Below, one piece after another: positions 8,663 through 16,918 of a stretch of 64,000 bases of DNA; position 1 is the stretch's first letter, and every line of letters starts with the position of its first letter. The stretch comes from Lysinibacillus boronitolerans JCM 21713 = 10a = NBRC 103108 (lineage in GTDB: Bacteria; Bacillota; Bacilli; Bacillales_A; Planococcaceae). The position numbers and the translations under genes are program-made. The notes beneath the pieces were generated by a model. It saw nothing but the letters and a program-made list of their open reading frames with translations, had not been told where the DNA came from and made no database searches. Where the stretch lies: positions 1-64,000 of the forward strand of contig NZ_JPVR01000072.1 in NCBI RefSeq assembly GCF_000772935.1, written 5' to 3'.

Positions 8663-8806
8663 TTACATAAATAATTTTAAACATAATACTTGTAGGCCTC
8701 TAATTGCTGATTGGACTGGATTTTTTCGCACTTTACGTTTAGGTACATAGCTTTGCATGCAATGATTCAGCGCTGTATACCTCAGCACCTGGGTCCTCCC
8801 ATTCAT
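8663..8806 (-). CDS. Candidate 47-residue basic protein
   Basis: Short reading frame starting ATG 8806 with a GGGGAGGG-type ribosome binding site just upstream and a strong terminator just past the stop. The predicted peptide is basic, with a KRKVRKN cluster in the middle and an amphipathic end (AIRGLQVLCLKLF). I recognise no family. An overlapping ATG at 8810 gives a 23-residue alternative in another frame. Placement between an SD and a terminator is the main support. Confidence 0.4.
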   Translation of the reverse strand: MNGRTQVLRYTALNHCMQSYVPKRKVRKNPVQSAIRGLQVLCLKLFM

Positions 8807-8874
8807 TCATCTCCCTCCCCTCGTGGCCAAAAAGTTAACAACTAATATGCGACATTTGTAAGCAACTTGCTTAC

Positions 8875-9810
8875 TTACTTTTTTAAATGGTTTTGTAAAT
8901 CTGTTTGTATTTTTTGAAGCTCTGCCTCATTCGGAATATAGTACCAAATGCGGTTAATCCTTTCACCTTCGCCCTCTTCAAACGATAACTGCTCAATATC
9001 CTTATCCATTTTTTTATAAATACCTTGTAGCTGAATAAGGTCCTTCACTGAAAAATTCATGCGAACATTGTCGCCTAGTACATTCAACATATCGGTTGCT
9101 TTTAATAATGTTGATGGTGTGGAGGCTTTTTTCATCACCGCTTCAATGATTTGACGTTGTCGAATTTGGCGTCCAAAATCACCTCGAGGATCTTCATAAC
9201 GAATACGAGAAAAAATAAGGGCCTCATTACCATCTAATGTGATTTCTCCCTTTGGATAATGGTAGTCGTCAAAGGTTAAATCCATATCATTATCGATTGT
9301 TACGCCACCCAGCGTATCAATAATTTGTAAAAAGCCCTCCATATTAATAAACACATAATAATCAATGGGTATATTTAAAAAATTTTCGACCGTATCCACA
9401 GCCATCGGGACGCCTCCAAAGGCATAGGCATGATTAATCTTATCTACTGTATCATGTCCAACGATTTCTGTTCGAGTATCACGGGGTATACTAAGCATTT
9501 TCATCGTCTGCTTTTCAGGATTCACAGTGATCACAATCATGGTATCGGAACGACCACTATCATCTTTTCGTTCATCGACCCCAAGCATTAGAACCGAAAA
9601 AGGGTCTTTTTTAATCACTGTTTTTTCTTCTGGTTGTGCTGCATCTGTTGTTTGAATAAGTGGTGTATTTATTTTATTCATAGTTTTTTGGATGGTAAAG
9701 TAGGCAGTACCTATAAAAATCAAAAAAATTGCTAATAGGCTACCAACAATCCACAGCCATAATTTTTTCTTGCTCTTTTTCTCTTTTGAGCGTTTCATGT
9801 TTTTTTCCAT
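8875..9810 (-). CDS. LytR-CpsA-Psr (LCP) family wall polymer ligase
   Basis: Transfers lipid-linked wall teichoic acid or other anionic glycopolymers onto peptidoglycan at the outer membrane face. The 311 residues comprise a basic N terminus, one transmembrane helix (about 17-39) and an extracellular LCP domain from about 70. Conserved motifs are visible: VLMLGVDER, GRSDTMIVITVNPEKQTMKMLSIPRDTR, DKINHAYAFGG, and FSRIRYEDPRGDFGRQIRQRQII, with the Arg residues that bind the polyprenyl pyrophosphate. It is similar to B. subtilis TagU/LytR. ATG 9810 follows an AAAGGA; a second Met four codons on is possible. An ECF-like promoter upstream would link it to envelope stress. Confidence 0.93.
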   Translation of the reverse strand: MEKNMKRSKEKKSKKKLWLWIVGSLLAIFLIFIGTAYFTIQKTMNKINTPLIQTTDAAQPEEKTVIKKDPFSVLMLGVDERKDDSGRSDTMIVITVNPEKQTMKMLSIPRDTRTEIVGHDTVDKINHAYAFGGVPMAVDTVENFLNIPIDYYVFINMEGFLQIIDTLGGVTIDNDMDLTFDDYHYPKGEITLDGNEALIFSRIRYEDPRGDFGRQIRQRQIIEAVMKKASTPSTLLKATDMLNVLGDNVRMNFSVKDLIQLQGIYKKMDKDIEQLSFEEGEGERINRIWYYIPNEAELQKIQTDLQNHLKK

Positions 9811-9851
9811 ACATAAGTCCTTTCTTGCTTAACAATTTTGCCCCTCTTTTT

Positions 9852-9878
9852 GACGTATTAAGTTGGAAAAAAGTTTAT
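9852..9878 (-). promoter_or_regulatory. Possible ECF-sigma promoter of the LCP gene
   Basis: ATAAAC, a 17-base spacer, then CGTC on the minus strand, ending about 42 bases before the LCP start. The TAAACTTTT of the -35 region also occurs in the putative promoter of the ECF sigma gene at 16919-16944. Confidence 0.45.
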
Positions 9879-10019
9879 CTAGTCTACTTATATGCATAAT
9901 GAACGAAAAAAAGACGTACACTAGTATTTACTAAATTTACAACATACTATTCCCTCATTTGTCAATTATCTTCCTTTTACATTCATTTCCCTCTATCAAA
10001 ATGATGCTATCTTAATTTA

Positions 10020-10082
10020 TTGAAAATTCATTATTGTTGATATATACTATTTTTCAGATACAACGTCTCTATAATAGAAACG
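10020..10082 (+). promoter_or_regulatory. Promoter and palindromic operator of the peptidase/aminotransferase operon
   Basis: TTGAAA (10020-10025), a 17-base spacer and TATACT (10043-10048) form a SigA promoter. Downstream is the palindrome CGTcTCTATaATAGAaACG (10064-10082). The core GTCTCTATAATAGAA is repeated exactly in front of the IclR gene at 13221-13235, making it the likely IclR binding site. Confidence 0.7.
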
Positions 10083-10102
10083 TTTTTAGGAGGAATCACT
10101 CA

Positions 10103-11191
10103 ATGTTTCAAAAAAGAAGAGAACAGCTTGTTTCCCGTATGCAGCAACAGTCAATTGATGTAGCAGTACTAGTGCCAGGGTCAAACATGTATTATTTTAC
10201 AGGTCTCCAGTTAAAGCAAAGTGAACGCCTAACAGTAGCCGCTATTACTGCTCATCATCAATTATACTTTCTCGTTCCACAAGTAGAATTAACAAAAATA
10301 GACGTAAGTTATGGTGGGACAATCTTATCCTATTCGGATGAGGAAGGACCGTCACAGGCCATCCAGCAACTAAAAAAAGAACTAGCAACAGCGCAGACAC
10401 TTGGCGTTGAGTTTGACACCATGCGCGTGAAGGAACAGAAAGCTATCGAAAGCCTTACATATGACACTTTATGTGATATCGGTGAAACCATTCGTGATAT
10501 ACGTATGGAAAAAGATGAACACGAAATAGCCCTCATGCGTCAGGCTGTACAGATTGTCGAAGAAAGTCTTGCAGCCACATTACCGATTATTCAAGCGGGT
10601 ATTTCAGAAATGGAAGTCGCAGCCCAATTAGAATATGAAATGAGACGACGTGGATCAGAGGGAACACCTTTTGGAACCATTGTTGCTTCTGGTTATCGAG
10701 GTGCACTTCCTCATGGTAGAGCGAGCACAAAGAAAATAGAGACAGGTGAATTAATCGTCATAGATTTTGGCGCGATTTATAAGGGGTATGTGGCGGATAT
10801 GACTAGAACGGTTGCTTTAGGAGAAGTTTCACCAACGCTCAAAACAATTTATAGCGTTGTGAAGCAAGCAAATGAAACAGCCATAGCAGCCATAAAACCG
10901 GGCATGACAGCTCATGCCATTGATGATCTAGCAAGAGGCATTATTCGCGATGCTGGCTATGGCGATTATTTCACACACCGACTTGGCCACGGCATTGGTT
11001 TAAGCGCACATGAAGAGCCTTATATGATGCAGCGGAATCAACTAGTGTTAAAACCAGGCATGGCCTTTACCGTGGAGCCAGGTATCTATGTGCAGGATGT
11101 TGGTGGTGTTCGTATCGAGGATAATTTAATTGTTACAGAAGATGGTTACGAAAATTTAATGACCTATTCCAAAGAATTAATCATTTTATAA
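10103..11191 (+). CDS. M24 family Xaa-Pro peptidase
   Basis: Metallopeptidase that removes residues linked to proline, as aminopeptidase P or prolidase. The 362-residue protein has a creatinase-type N domain and a pita-bread C domain. All five metal ligands can be seen: the two Asp of DFGAIYKGYVADMTRT, His in HRLGHGIG, Glu in VEPGIYV and Glu in RIEDN. I chose ATG 10103 because AGGAGG lies 9 bases upstream; a longer frame from 10034 lacks a binding site. The next gene follows at once, and the shared palindrome with the IclR gene suggests regulated peptide or opine-like substrate use. Confidence 0.88.
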   Translation: MFQKRREQLVSRMQQQSIDVAVLVPGSNMYYFTGLQLKQSERLTVAAITAHHQLYFLVPQVELTKIDVSYGGTILSYSDEEGPSQAIQQLKKELATAQTLGVEFDTMRVKEQKAIESLTYDTLCDIGETIRDIRMEKDEHEIALMRQAVQIVEESLAATLPIIQAGISEMEVAAQLEYEMRRRGSEGTPFGTIVASGYRGALPHGRASTKKIETGELIVIDFGAIYKGYVADMTRTVALGEVSPTLKTIYSVVKQANETAIAAIKPGMTAHAIDDLARGIIRDAGYGDYFTHRLGHGIGLSAHEEPYMMQRNQLVLKPGMAFTVEPGIYVQDVGGVRIEDNLIVTEDGYENLMTYSKELIIL

Positions 11192-11205
11192 GGTTGGTGT
11201 GTACA

Positions 11206-12408
11206 ATGATCGATATGAGGAAAATACAACAGGATATGCCGCTACTTGAACACTATATTTATCTAAACACAGCTGCTGCATCTGCCATGCCACAGCCAGT
11301 CGTGGATGCAATGACTAGCTATCTCCAAAAACAAGCAAGTATTGGTCCCTACCTGCCCTCTTTTCGTCAAGAAACGTATGCGCAAGTAGAGCGTATTCGA
11401 GAAAAAGCCGCATTGTTCATCGGCGCAATAAAAGAGGAAATTGCCTTTATGCCAAACGGTTCAGTGGCGATTAATTATGTCGCTGGAGGCTTGCAATGGA
11501 AACAGGGGGATGAGATTATAGTGCTCGACACAGAAATGTTGAGTAACTATGTGCCTTGGCTTGCCCTCCAGCAGCAAGGGGTTCAGCTGAAAGTGTTAAA
11601 AACCAATGATGAATATATGGTAGATTTATATGCACTTGAGCAACTCATCACACCACAAACAAAATTGATTGCCTTTGCCCATATGTCCAATGCTGCTGGG
11701 GCACTCCAGCCTGCCAAAGAAATATGTCAGCTAGCCCAGCAACACAATGTACTAACATTGATGAATGCCAATCAAACACTTGGTTTAACACCGATGAATG
11801 TTGCCGAGCTTGGCTGTGACTTTCTAGTTGCATGTGGACGAAAATGGCTACGCGGTCCTGAAGGATCAGGTATTTTATATGTACGAGAAGCACTCATTCC
11901 AACATTGACGCCTATTATGATTGGCTGGGGCAGCACCCAGTGGGATTATCAGAACAATGCCTATTCATTTTTAGAAACAGCTAAACGTTTTGAGCCAGGT
12001 TGTCCGATCATTCCAAGTATTTTCGGATTAGGGGCAGCTATTGATTATGCGAACAATATTGGTATCCACCACATATATGATCGTGTAAAGCAGCTAACAA
12101 ACTATTTAATTGAACAGCTTGCCACCATTCCAGGCATTGTCTTATATGGTCCTCAAAATAGTGCTCATCGATTATCGATTACGCCGTTTAACATTGAAGG
12201 GCTGTCACCAGATGAGCTAACCAATGCTTTAGCAGACCAAGGGGTCATCATTGAAGCTGGCACATTTATGGCGAATACCATTATGGAACGCAATCAGATT
12301 ACTAAAATGGCACGTTTTTCACCACACTATTTTAATACGTTTGAAGAAATCGACACAGCTGTATCCATCATGAGAGAAATCCAAGCAAAGGCTCAAGATA
12401 GACATTAA
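11206..12408 (+). CDS. Class V aminotransferase (cysteine desulfurase-like fold)
   Basis: PLP-dependent fold-type I enzyme of 400 residues. The PLP Lys lies in VACGRKWLRGPEGSG near 225, and the Asn/His ligands around AHMSNAAGALQ precede it. Relatives include isopenicillin-N epimerase-like proteins and EgtE-type C-S lyases, so the reaction could be desulfuration, lyase or transamination. I cannot choose. It is encoded 14 bases after the M24 peptidase as a two-gene operon. Pairing of these enzymes suggests peptide release followed by amino acid cleavage. ATG 11206 is preferred over TTG 11194 because AAGGTTGG precedes it. Confidence 0.82.
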   Translation: MIDMRKIQQDMPLLEHYIYLNTAAASAMPQPVVDAMTSYLQKQASIGPYLPSFRQETYAQVERIREKAALFIGAIKEEIAFMPNGSVAINYVAGGLQWKQGDEIIVLDTEMLSNYVPWLALQQQGVQLKVLKTNDEYMVDLYALEQLITPQTKLIAFAHMSNAAGALQPAKEICQLAQQHNVLTLMNANQTLGLTPMNVAELGCDFLVACGRKWLRGPEGSGILYVREALIPTLTPIMIGWGSTQWDYQNNAYSFLETAKRFEPGCPIIPSIFGLGAAIDYANNIGIHHIYDRVKQLTNYLIEQLATIPGIVLYGPQNSAHRLSITPFNIEGLSPDELTNALADQGVIIEAGTFMANTIMERNQITKMARFSPHYFNTFEEIDTAVSIMREIQAKAQDRH

Positions 12409-12427
12409 CTATCTTGAGCCTCTTTTT
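12389..12427. terminator. Bidirectional terminator
   Basis: Near-perfect stem AGGCTCAAGATAG/CTATCTTGAGCCT with a T run between convergent genes. Confidence 0.88.
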
Positions 12428-12432
12428 CATGC

Positions 12433-13206
12433 TTATTCATGATATAATTTAAAGCTGTATTGATCGAAATACCGTTGAATATTCATCGCTCCATATTGAA
12501 GAACATTCACCATATCAGGTAACTTCTCCTCTGTTGGCTTACGATAAATAGGACCAGCAATTGTTAAAGAGGCAATGACTTCTTTTTTACTGTTAAAAAG
12601 AGGTACACCGAGCCCAAATACGGAATGAGAGTACTCTCCCGTCGAAAAGCACCAGCCTTGCTGTTGTATTTTTTCTAAATCGGCTAACATTTCATCAGGG
12701 TCAGTAATGGTTTCAGGCGTTAACCTTTTCATCCCATGCTCCATGATTTCTTTTTTTCTCTCTTCAGGTAGATAAGCCATGATGACTTTACAAGATGCCC
12801 CGATATGTAGTGGTGTCCGCGTGCCAATCGACACCGAAAACTTAATGGTTTGAGAGCTCTCAGCTATTTCTACTGTGACACCATCTGTTCCATCCAGCCA
12901 TGTTAAAAATACGGATTCTTTGATGGTATCTGCAAGGTTGATCATAATTGGTAAAACAAAGTCAGAAAGATTTAATTTATCTTTAACCATCTGACCATAT
13001 TCTAAAAAGCGAAGCCCTAATTCATATTTTTTTGTCTCAGGATTTTGAATAAGAAAGCCTTGTTTTTCGAAGGTTGCTAAAATCCGATAAATAATGGAGT
13101 GACTAATATCCATCTCTTTCGCTAGCTCACGAACACCCCATGTAGGATTTTCTTTATTAAAATATTTCAGTACCTCCAATGAGTTATCTAATGTTTTTAA
13201 TGTCAT
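12433..13206 (-). CDS. IclR family transcriptional regulator
   Basis: A 257-residue regulator with an N-terminal winged helix-turn-helix (about 5-65, including WGVRELAKEMDISHSIIYRIL) and a C-terminal IclR effector domain. The effector-domain hallmark GASCKVIMAYLPEE lies near 155. ATG 13206 has GAGGTG 4 bases upstream; the longer TTG-initiated frame starts inside that site. The gene converges on the M24/class V operon. A palindrome shared by both promoters marks the operon as its target and the gene as self-regulated. The effector is unknown. Confidence 0.9.
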   Translation of the reverse strand: MTLKTLDNSLEVLKYFNKENPTWGVRELAKEMDISHSIIYRILATFEKQGFLIQNPETKKYELGLRFLEYGQMVKDKLNLSDFVLPIMINLADTIKESVFLTWLDGTDGVTVEIAESSQTIKFSVSIGTRTPLHIGASCKVIMAYLPEERKKEIMEHGMKRLTPETITDPDEMLADLEKIQQQGWCFSTGEYSHSVFGLGVPLFNSKKEVIASLTIAGPIYRKPTEEKLPDMVNVLQYGAMNIQRYFDQYSFKLYHE

Positions 13207-13219
13207 TTCACACCTCAAA

Positions 13220-13274
13220 TGTCTCTATAATAGAACCGTATTTTGATTATAAAATGAACACGGACAATTTTCAA
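13220..13274 (-). promoter_or_regulatory. Promoter and operator of the IclR gene
   Basis: TTGAAA (13274-13269), a 17-base spacer and TATAAT (13251-13246) on the minus strand. The palindromic operator at 13238-13220 lies downstream of the -10 and just before the ribosome binding site. Its 15-base core is identical to that at 10065-10079. Confidence 0.72.
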
Positions 13275-13361
13275 TAAATTCAACTATTTTACAATTAGAT
13301 TTTAAATAAACTATTTAATTCAAGCAGTTCATATGAACATTCGGATTGTGCTGAGCATGGC

Positions 13362-13955
13362 TATCAAGCAAAAAAAGAAGGCTATCCGCTAGATTCCTCT
13401 TTCTATCCGTCACATTTTGAGTTTTATCCACCAGTTTGGACATTCTATCCAATATGAGCCATTCTATCACGCAAAAAAGGAAGGCTATCCGCTAGAGTCC
13501 TCTTTCTATCCGTCACATTTTGAGTTGTATCCACCAGTTTGGACATTCTATCCATTTAGAGCCATTCTATCACGCAAAAAAAGAAGGCTATCCGCTAGAT
13601 TCCTCTTTCTATCCGTCACATTTTGAGTTTTATCCACCAGTTTGGACATTCTATCCACTTAGAGCCATTCTATCACGCAAAAAAAGAAGGCTATCCGCTA
13701 GAGTCCTCATTCTATCGGTCACATTTTGAGTTTTATCCACTAGTTTGGACATTCTATCCATTTAAAGCCATTCTATCACGCAAAAAAGGAAGGCTATCCG
13801 TCAGAATCCTCTTTCTATCCGTGACATTTTGAGTTTTATCCACCGGTTTGGACATTCTATCCACTATGAGCCATTCTATCATGCAAAAAAAGAAGGCTAT
13901 CCGCTAGATTCCTCTTTCTATCCGTCACATTTTGAGTTTTATCCACCAGTTATCC
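13362..13955. repeat. 103-bp tandem repeat array with internal 21-bp periodicity
   Basis: Five complete 103-bp units (13368-13470, 13471-13573, 13574-13676, 13677-13779, 13780-13882) and a 68-bp partial sixth, nearly identical to each other. Within each unit the tetramer TATC recurs at offsets 16, 37, 58, 79 and 98, that is every 21 bp except one 19-bp step, and the phase is kept between units. About 30 TATC sites lie in a row. The unit length is not a multiple of 3, so a repeated protein is unlikely; the short reading frames starting every 103 bp are a by-product. It lies between the IclR promoter and the MarR gene terminator. Confidence 0.95.
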
Positions 13956-13966
13956 GCCTAAACAAT

Positions 13967-14007
13967 GAAAAATCAACCCACCTCTTAAAAGGTAGGTTGA
14001 TTTTTTA
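13967..14007. terminator. Intrinsic terminator of the MarR gene
   Basis: AATCAACC.ACCT/AGGT.GGTTGATT stem with T runs on both strands, directly after the repeat array. Confidence 0.85.
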
Positions 14008-14012
14008 CATGG

Positions 14013-14441
14013 CTATTTCTGCTGGATACCCTGTACTAATTTTTCTTGAATCCGCAAGTATTGGGCAATTTCCTCATCATCTAATACTTCAAAAAGCTGT
14101 ACAAAGACCTCTTTCCCGATAGATTGAGCCTTTGCTAAAGCACTTTGACCCTCATCTGTAATTTGTAAGCGAATGGTGCGACGGTCGGATGGATCATATA
14201 GTCTTTCTGCTAATCCAAGCTTGACCAGCTTTTCAGCAATGCTCGTCATCGCACCTTTTGTATAGCCGATTGTTTCAGCTAATTCTGCCTGTTTTTGAGG
14301 GCCTTTGACATGTAGCTCATTTAAAACTAAAATTGGTGAAATTCCTAAAGGATATGGGAACGCTTTTGTAAAAAGTATAATATTCGCATTGTTCACCTGT
14401 TCAATCATATGAATCAGTTTAAAAATATTTGTCTGTTTCAA
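14013..14441 (-). CDS. MarR family transcriptional regulator
   Basis: A 142-residue winged-helix repressor with typical MarR features: the recognition helix region TKGAMTSIAEKLVKLGLAERLYDPSDRRTIRLQITDEG (about residues 66-103), including the wing Asp-x-Arg-Arg. The start is TTG at 14441, preferred because AGGAGG sits 6 bases upstream. The gene lies downstream of an SDR oxidoreductase gene with a 25-base gap, forming a two-gene operon. The perfect palindrome before the SDR gene is the likely self-operator. The ligand is unknown. Confidence 0.85.
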   Translation of the reverse strand: MKQTNIFKLIHMIEQVNNANIILFTKAFPYPLGISPILVLNELHVKGPQKQAELAETIGYTKGAMTSIAEKLVKLGLAERLYDPSDRRTIRLQITDEGQSALAKAQSIGKEVFVQLFEVLDDEEIAQYLRIQEKLVQGIQQK

Positions 14442-14466
14442 AAAAATCCTCCTCAAACGCTGAGAA

Positions 14467-15222
14467 TTAATGAAGCATTAGTGAGCCTCCATCCACCATA
14501 ATCGTTTGACCCGTAATGTATTGAGAATCGTCAGAAGCTAAGAAAACAGCTACTCGACCGATATCTTGCTCAATATCACCAAAACGACCTAACGGAATTT
14601 TACTTCTCACCGCTTCATAATACTCTGGCTGTGCTTTTGCCCATGCTTGTACACCTGGTGAATCAGCAAGCGGACTAATGATATTGACATTAATACCAAA
14701 ACGTCCCCATTCATTTGCGGCCACACGAGAAATACCACGAATGGCTTCCTTGGCAGCGGCATAAGCAGCCTGTGTTTCATGACCTTGAATGCCTGCTCCA
14801 GATGCAAAGTTAATAATATTACCCTTAGTTTCTTTTAAATGCGGTAGTGCTGCTTGCATTAAATAGAAGGTTGGATAAAAACCTGTCCCAAATGACAAGT
14901 CAAGATCTGCTTGTGTAGTTTCTTCTATTGTAACTTGTTTAGCAGCATGAGCGTTATTAACTAGCACATCTAGTTTACCGTATTTTTCTACGACTGTATC
15001 AATAATTTTTGGTAATTGGTCGCGTTCCATTAGATTAGCCTGTAAAAACATAGATTTTGGCGACATTTCTTGTAATTCTTTTGCCATTGCCTCGCCTGCT
15101 TCTGCATTTAAGTCAACAATTGTAACAATCGCCCCTTCCTTTACCATAGCTTTTGCCATTCCACTACCAATACCACCTGCACCGCCAGTAATGATGACCA
15201 CTTTGTTTTGTAGTTTACCCAC
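14467..15222 (-). CDS. Short-chain dehydrogenase/reductase
   Basis: NAD(P)-dependent oxidoreductase of 251 residues. The cofactor loop TGGAGGIGSG is at about 12-21, an acidic Asp at the end of beta 2 (VDLN) favours NAD, then NNAHA, a catalytic Ser in NFASGAG and YAAAKEA (Tyr-x3-Lys). The substrate is not predictable. The GTG start at 15222 has AAGGAG somewhat far upstream (about 11 bases). It is first gene of an operon with a MarR repressor, so the enzyme probably acts on a compound sensed by that repressor. Confidence 0.88.
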   Translation of the reverse strand: MGKLQNKVVIITGGAGGIGSGMAKAMVKEGAIVTIVDLNAEAGEAMAKELQEMSPKSMFLQANLMERDQLPKIIDTVVEKYGKLDVLVNNAHAAKQVTIEETTQADLDLSFGTGFYPTFYLMQAALPHLKETKGNIINFASGAGIQGHETQAAYAAAKEAIRGISRVAANEWGRFGINVNIISPLADSPGVQAWAKAQPEYYEAVRSKIPLGRFGDIEQDIGRVAVFLASDDSQYITGQTIMVDGGSLMLH

Positions 15223-15255
15223 TGCAACAACATCTCCTTCTTGTTTCTCTGTTAA

Positions 15256-15288
15256 TAGTTTAACATTAAACTATTTAATTTTAAACTA
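15256..15288 (-). promoter_or_regulatory. Probable MarR operator
   Basis: Perfect inverted repeat TAGTTTAA-CA-TTAAACTA (15256-15273) plus a third half-site TTAAACTA (15281-15288) upstream of the SDR/MarR operon. Position and symmetry suit MarR autorepression. Confidence 0.65.
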
Positions 15289-15301
15289 AATTGCTTCAGA
15301 T

Positions 15302-15347
15302 AAAAAAGCCTATTCTGGAGAAGGGTTCATCCAAAATAAGCTTTTTC
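15302..15347 (-). terminator. Terminator of the anti-sigma gene
   Basis: AAAAAGC..TATT.TGGA/TCCA.AATA.GC stem with a T run on the minus strand, about 50 bases past the anti-sigma stop. Confidence 0.7.
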
Positions 15348-15397
15348 TAAAATTGATCTTTCCTACATGATTGTGCCGATTACTCTTTTCCAGCGCT

Positions 15398-16402
15398 CTA
15401 TTTCTGATTTGATATTACACCAAATATAGACCCTTTAATGTAGGTTTGTCCTTGCAATGACTGCAATTGCTCTGGAGTACCAGTTACTACAGCCCCAGTT
15501 ATTTTCACATCGCTTTTCTCCAAGTTTCCATTTTCCCCTACTAAAGCTTGATAAACCTGGTTTGTTTCCCACTCAAAATTCTTGCTTTTACGAAGAAGCT
15601 CTATGTTTCGAATAAAGGTCTCAACCTCGTCGTTTAAAGAGCGTCGGGGTTTTGGTTTGGATGACTCTGATTGGAAGCCGTAAATGTAAGGACCATTGGC
15701 TGCAATCGTACTCTGTCCTCGCTTAAAAAAATCTAGTGTATCATCTGTATAGGCACCCACCCACCACCAAACTACTTGTACTTCAGAAGGTAGCTTGCTT
15801 TTAATTTCATCCAAACTATAAGCATCATCAAAGGAAATAGCTATTTCTACTAAAGTATTTTTCTCCAATTGGCGCAGTTCACTAATCTTATCTTGATAAT
15901 GGTCGTAGGAAATCTTTGGATGATAAAAAAACATTTCTCGGTCACCTGTGTAGTCATTAAACCGTTCGAATTGATATGTTTCTGCCAGTGATTCTGAACC
16001 TTCTATTTGAATGGGGCTAGAAATGGCAGTACGTGTAAGGGTTCCAAATAAATTATAATCGCTTTTGATAGGCTTCCAAATATAGGGCCGATGCTGCTCT
16101 CCAAGCACCTTATAGGTTGTTGTTGTTATTTTCCCTCCCAGCAAATGATCGTCATAAACCTGATTACTAATTTGGACATTGGGCCCACTTATTTCGTTAA
16201 ACAAATGAATATCATCCATTACTTTTTGCGCACTATTTAACGATAAAGTTCTCAACCCATACCATAATGCTATTAGCACAATGGGGGTAACGATTAATGT
16301 AATCCCAATCATTTTGACTGTTGACCAAAACCTGGCCTTTCTCATTATTTTTTTCGTCTGTCTATCATCAAATACAAATTCATTTTCTTCTTTATTCATC
16401 AT
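15398..16402 (-). CDS. Membrane anti-sigma factor, YhdL-like
   Basis: A 334-residue protein with a short charged cytoplasmic N terminus, one transmembrane helix (about residues 28-50) and a large extracytoplasmic region. The layout matches proteins with Sigma_reg_N and Sigma_reg_C domains such as B. subtilis YhdL, the anti-SigM factor. It should hold the ECF sigma factor at the membrane until envelope stress. ATG 16402 overlaps the sigma gene end by 11 bases and is preceded by AAGGAGG inside the sigma gene, so translation is coupled. Longer in-frame starts inside the sigma gene are less likely. Confidence 0.8.
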   Translation of the reverse strand: MMNKEENEFVFDDRQTKKIMRKARFWSTVKMIGITLIVTPIVLIALWYGLRTLSLNSAQKVMDDIHLFNEISGPNVQISNQVYDDHLLGGKITTTTYKVLGEQHRPYIWKPIKSDYNLFGTLTRTAISSPIQIEGSESLAETYQFERFNDYTGDREMFFYHPKISYDHYQDKISELRQLEKNTLVEIAISFDDAYSLDEIKSKLPSEVQVVWWWVGAYTDDTLDFFKRGQSTIAANGPYIYGFQSESSKPKPRRSLNDEVETFIRNIELLRKSKNFEWETNQVYQALVGENGNLEKSDVKITGAVVTGTPEQLQSLQGQTYIKGSIFGVISNQK

Positions 16403-16895
16403 GAATATCCTCCTTAAATCGTTCAGTAAATTCTTCCCTAGCACGTCTGACATGCGTTTTGAGTGTGTTTTCATTCTTATTCATCAAGGCTGAAATTTCC
16501 TTATACGATAATCCCAGCTCATATTTCAGGATTAATAATTCCTGATGTAAAATGGATAGCGTTTCGAGCGTGTTTTGTATGTCCTTTAATTTTTCTTTTT
16601 TTAGCATTTGGATCTCAGGAATGTGAATCAATGAAGTCAATTGAACTTCCTCTAATTCTGTTGTTGGATGACGTTTTTCTTGTCTCTTGAGATCATAAAA
16701 TTGATTGGTTGCTACACGATATAACCAGCTCATTACTTTATCTGAATGAATTCCATTTTTATGTAATAAAAATTTATAACATGTATCTTGGACGATATCT
16801 TCTGCATCCTCATGGGCTAATCCACGTTTTCTCAAATAACGATATAGCAGCGTTCCTGCTTGCTGTAGAAACGCATTCATTGATTGTTGTACCAT
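16392..16895 (-). CDS. ECF RNA polymerase sigma factor
   Basis: A 167-residue extracytoplasmic-function sigma factor. Region 2 includes LAHEDAEDIVQDTCYKFLLH and VMSWLYRVATNQFYDLKRQ (about 26-76). Region 4 includes LSYKEISALMNKNENTLKTHVRRAREEF (about 130-157) with its helix-turn-helix. It is co-transcribed with the anti-sigma gene. A sequence of the ECF type just upstream suggests self-activation, and similar sequences precede the Amj and LCP genes in this window. Resemblance to SigM is inferred from those targets and the YhdL-like partner, not from the sigma sequence itself. Confidence 0.92.
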   Translation of the reverse strand: MVQQSMNAFLQQAGTLLYRYLRKRGLAHEDAEDIVQDTCYKFLLHKNGIHSDKVMSWLYRVATNQFYDLKRQEKRHPTTELEEVQLTSLIHIPEIQMLKKEKLKDIQNTLETLSILHQELLILKYELGLSYKEISALMNKNENTLKTHVRRAREEFTERFKEDIHDE

Positions 16896-16918
16896 GTCTA
16901 CCTCCCTTCTGCCTATAC

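Noticed and set aside
13362-13955. CRISPR array
   Set aside because: The units are directly adjacent with no unique spacers and no cas genes nearby.
13417-14122. Four overlapping 69-97 codon frames repeating GHSI.YEPFYHAKKEGYPL
   Set aside because: They start every 103 bases because of the DNA repeat. They lack ribosome sites, each ends in a different frame at the next unit, and the period is not a multiple of 3.
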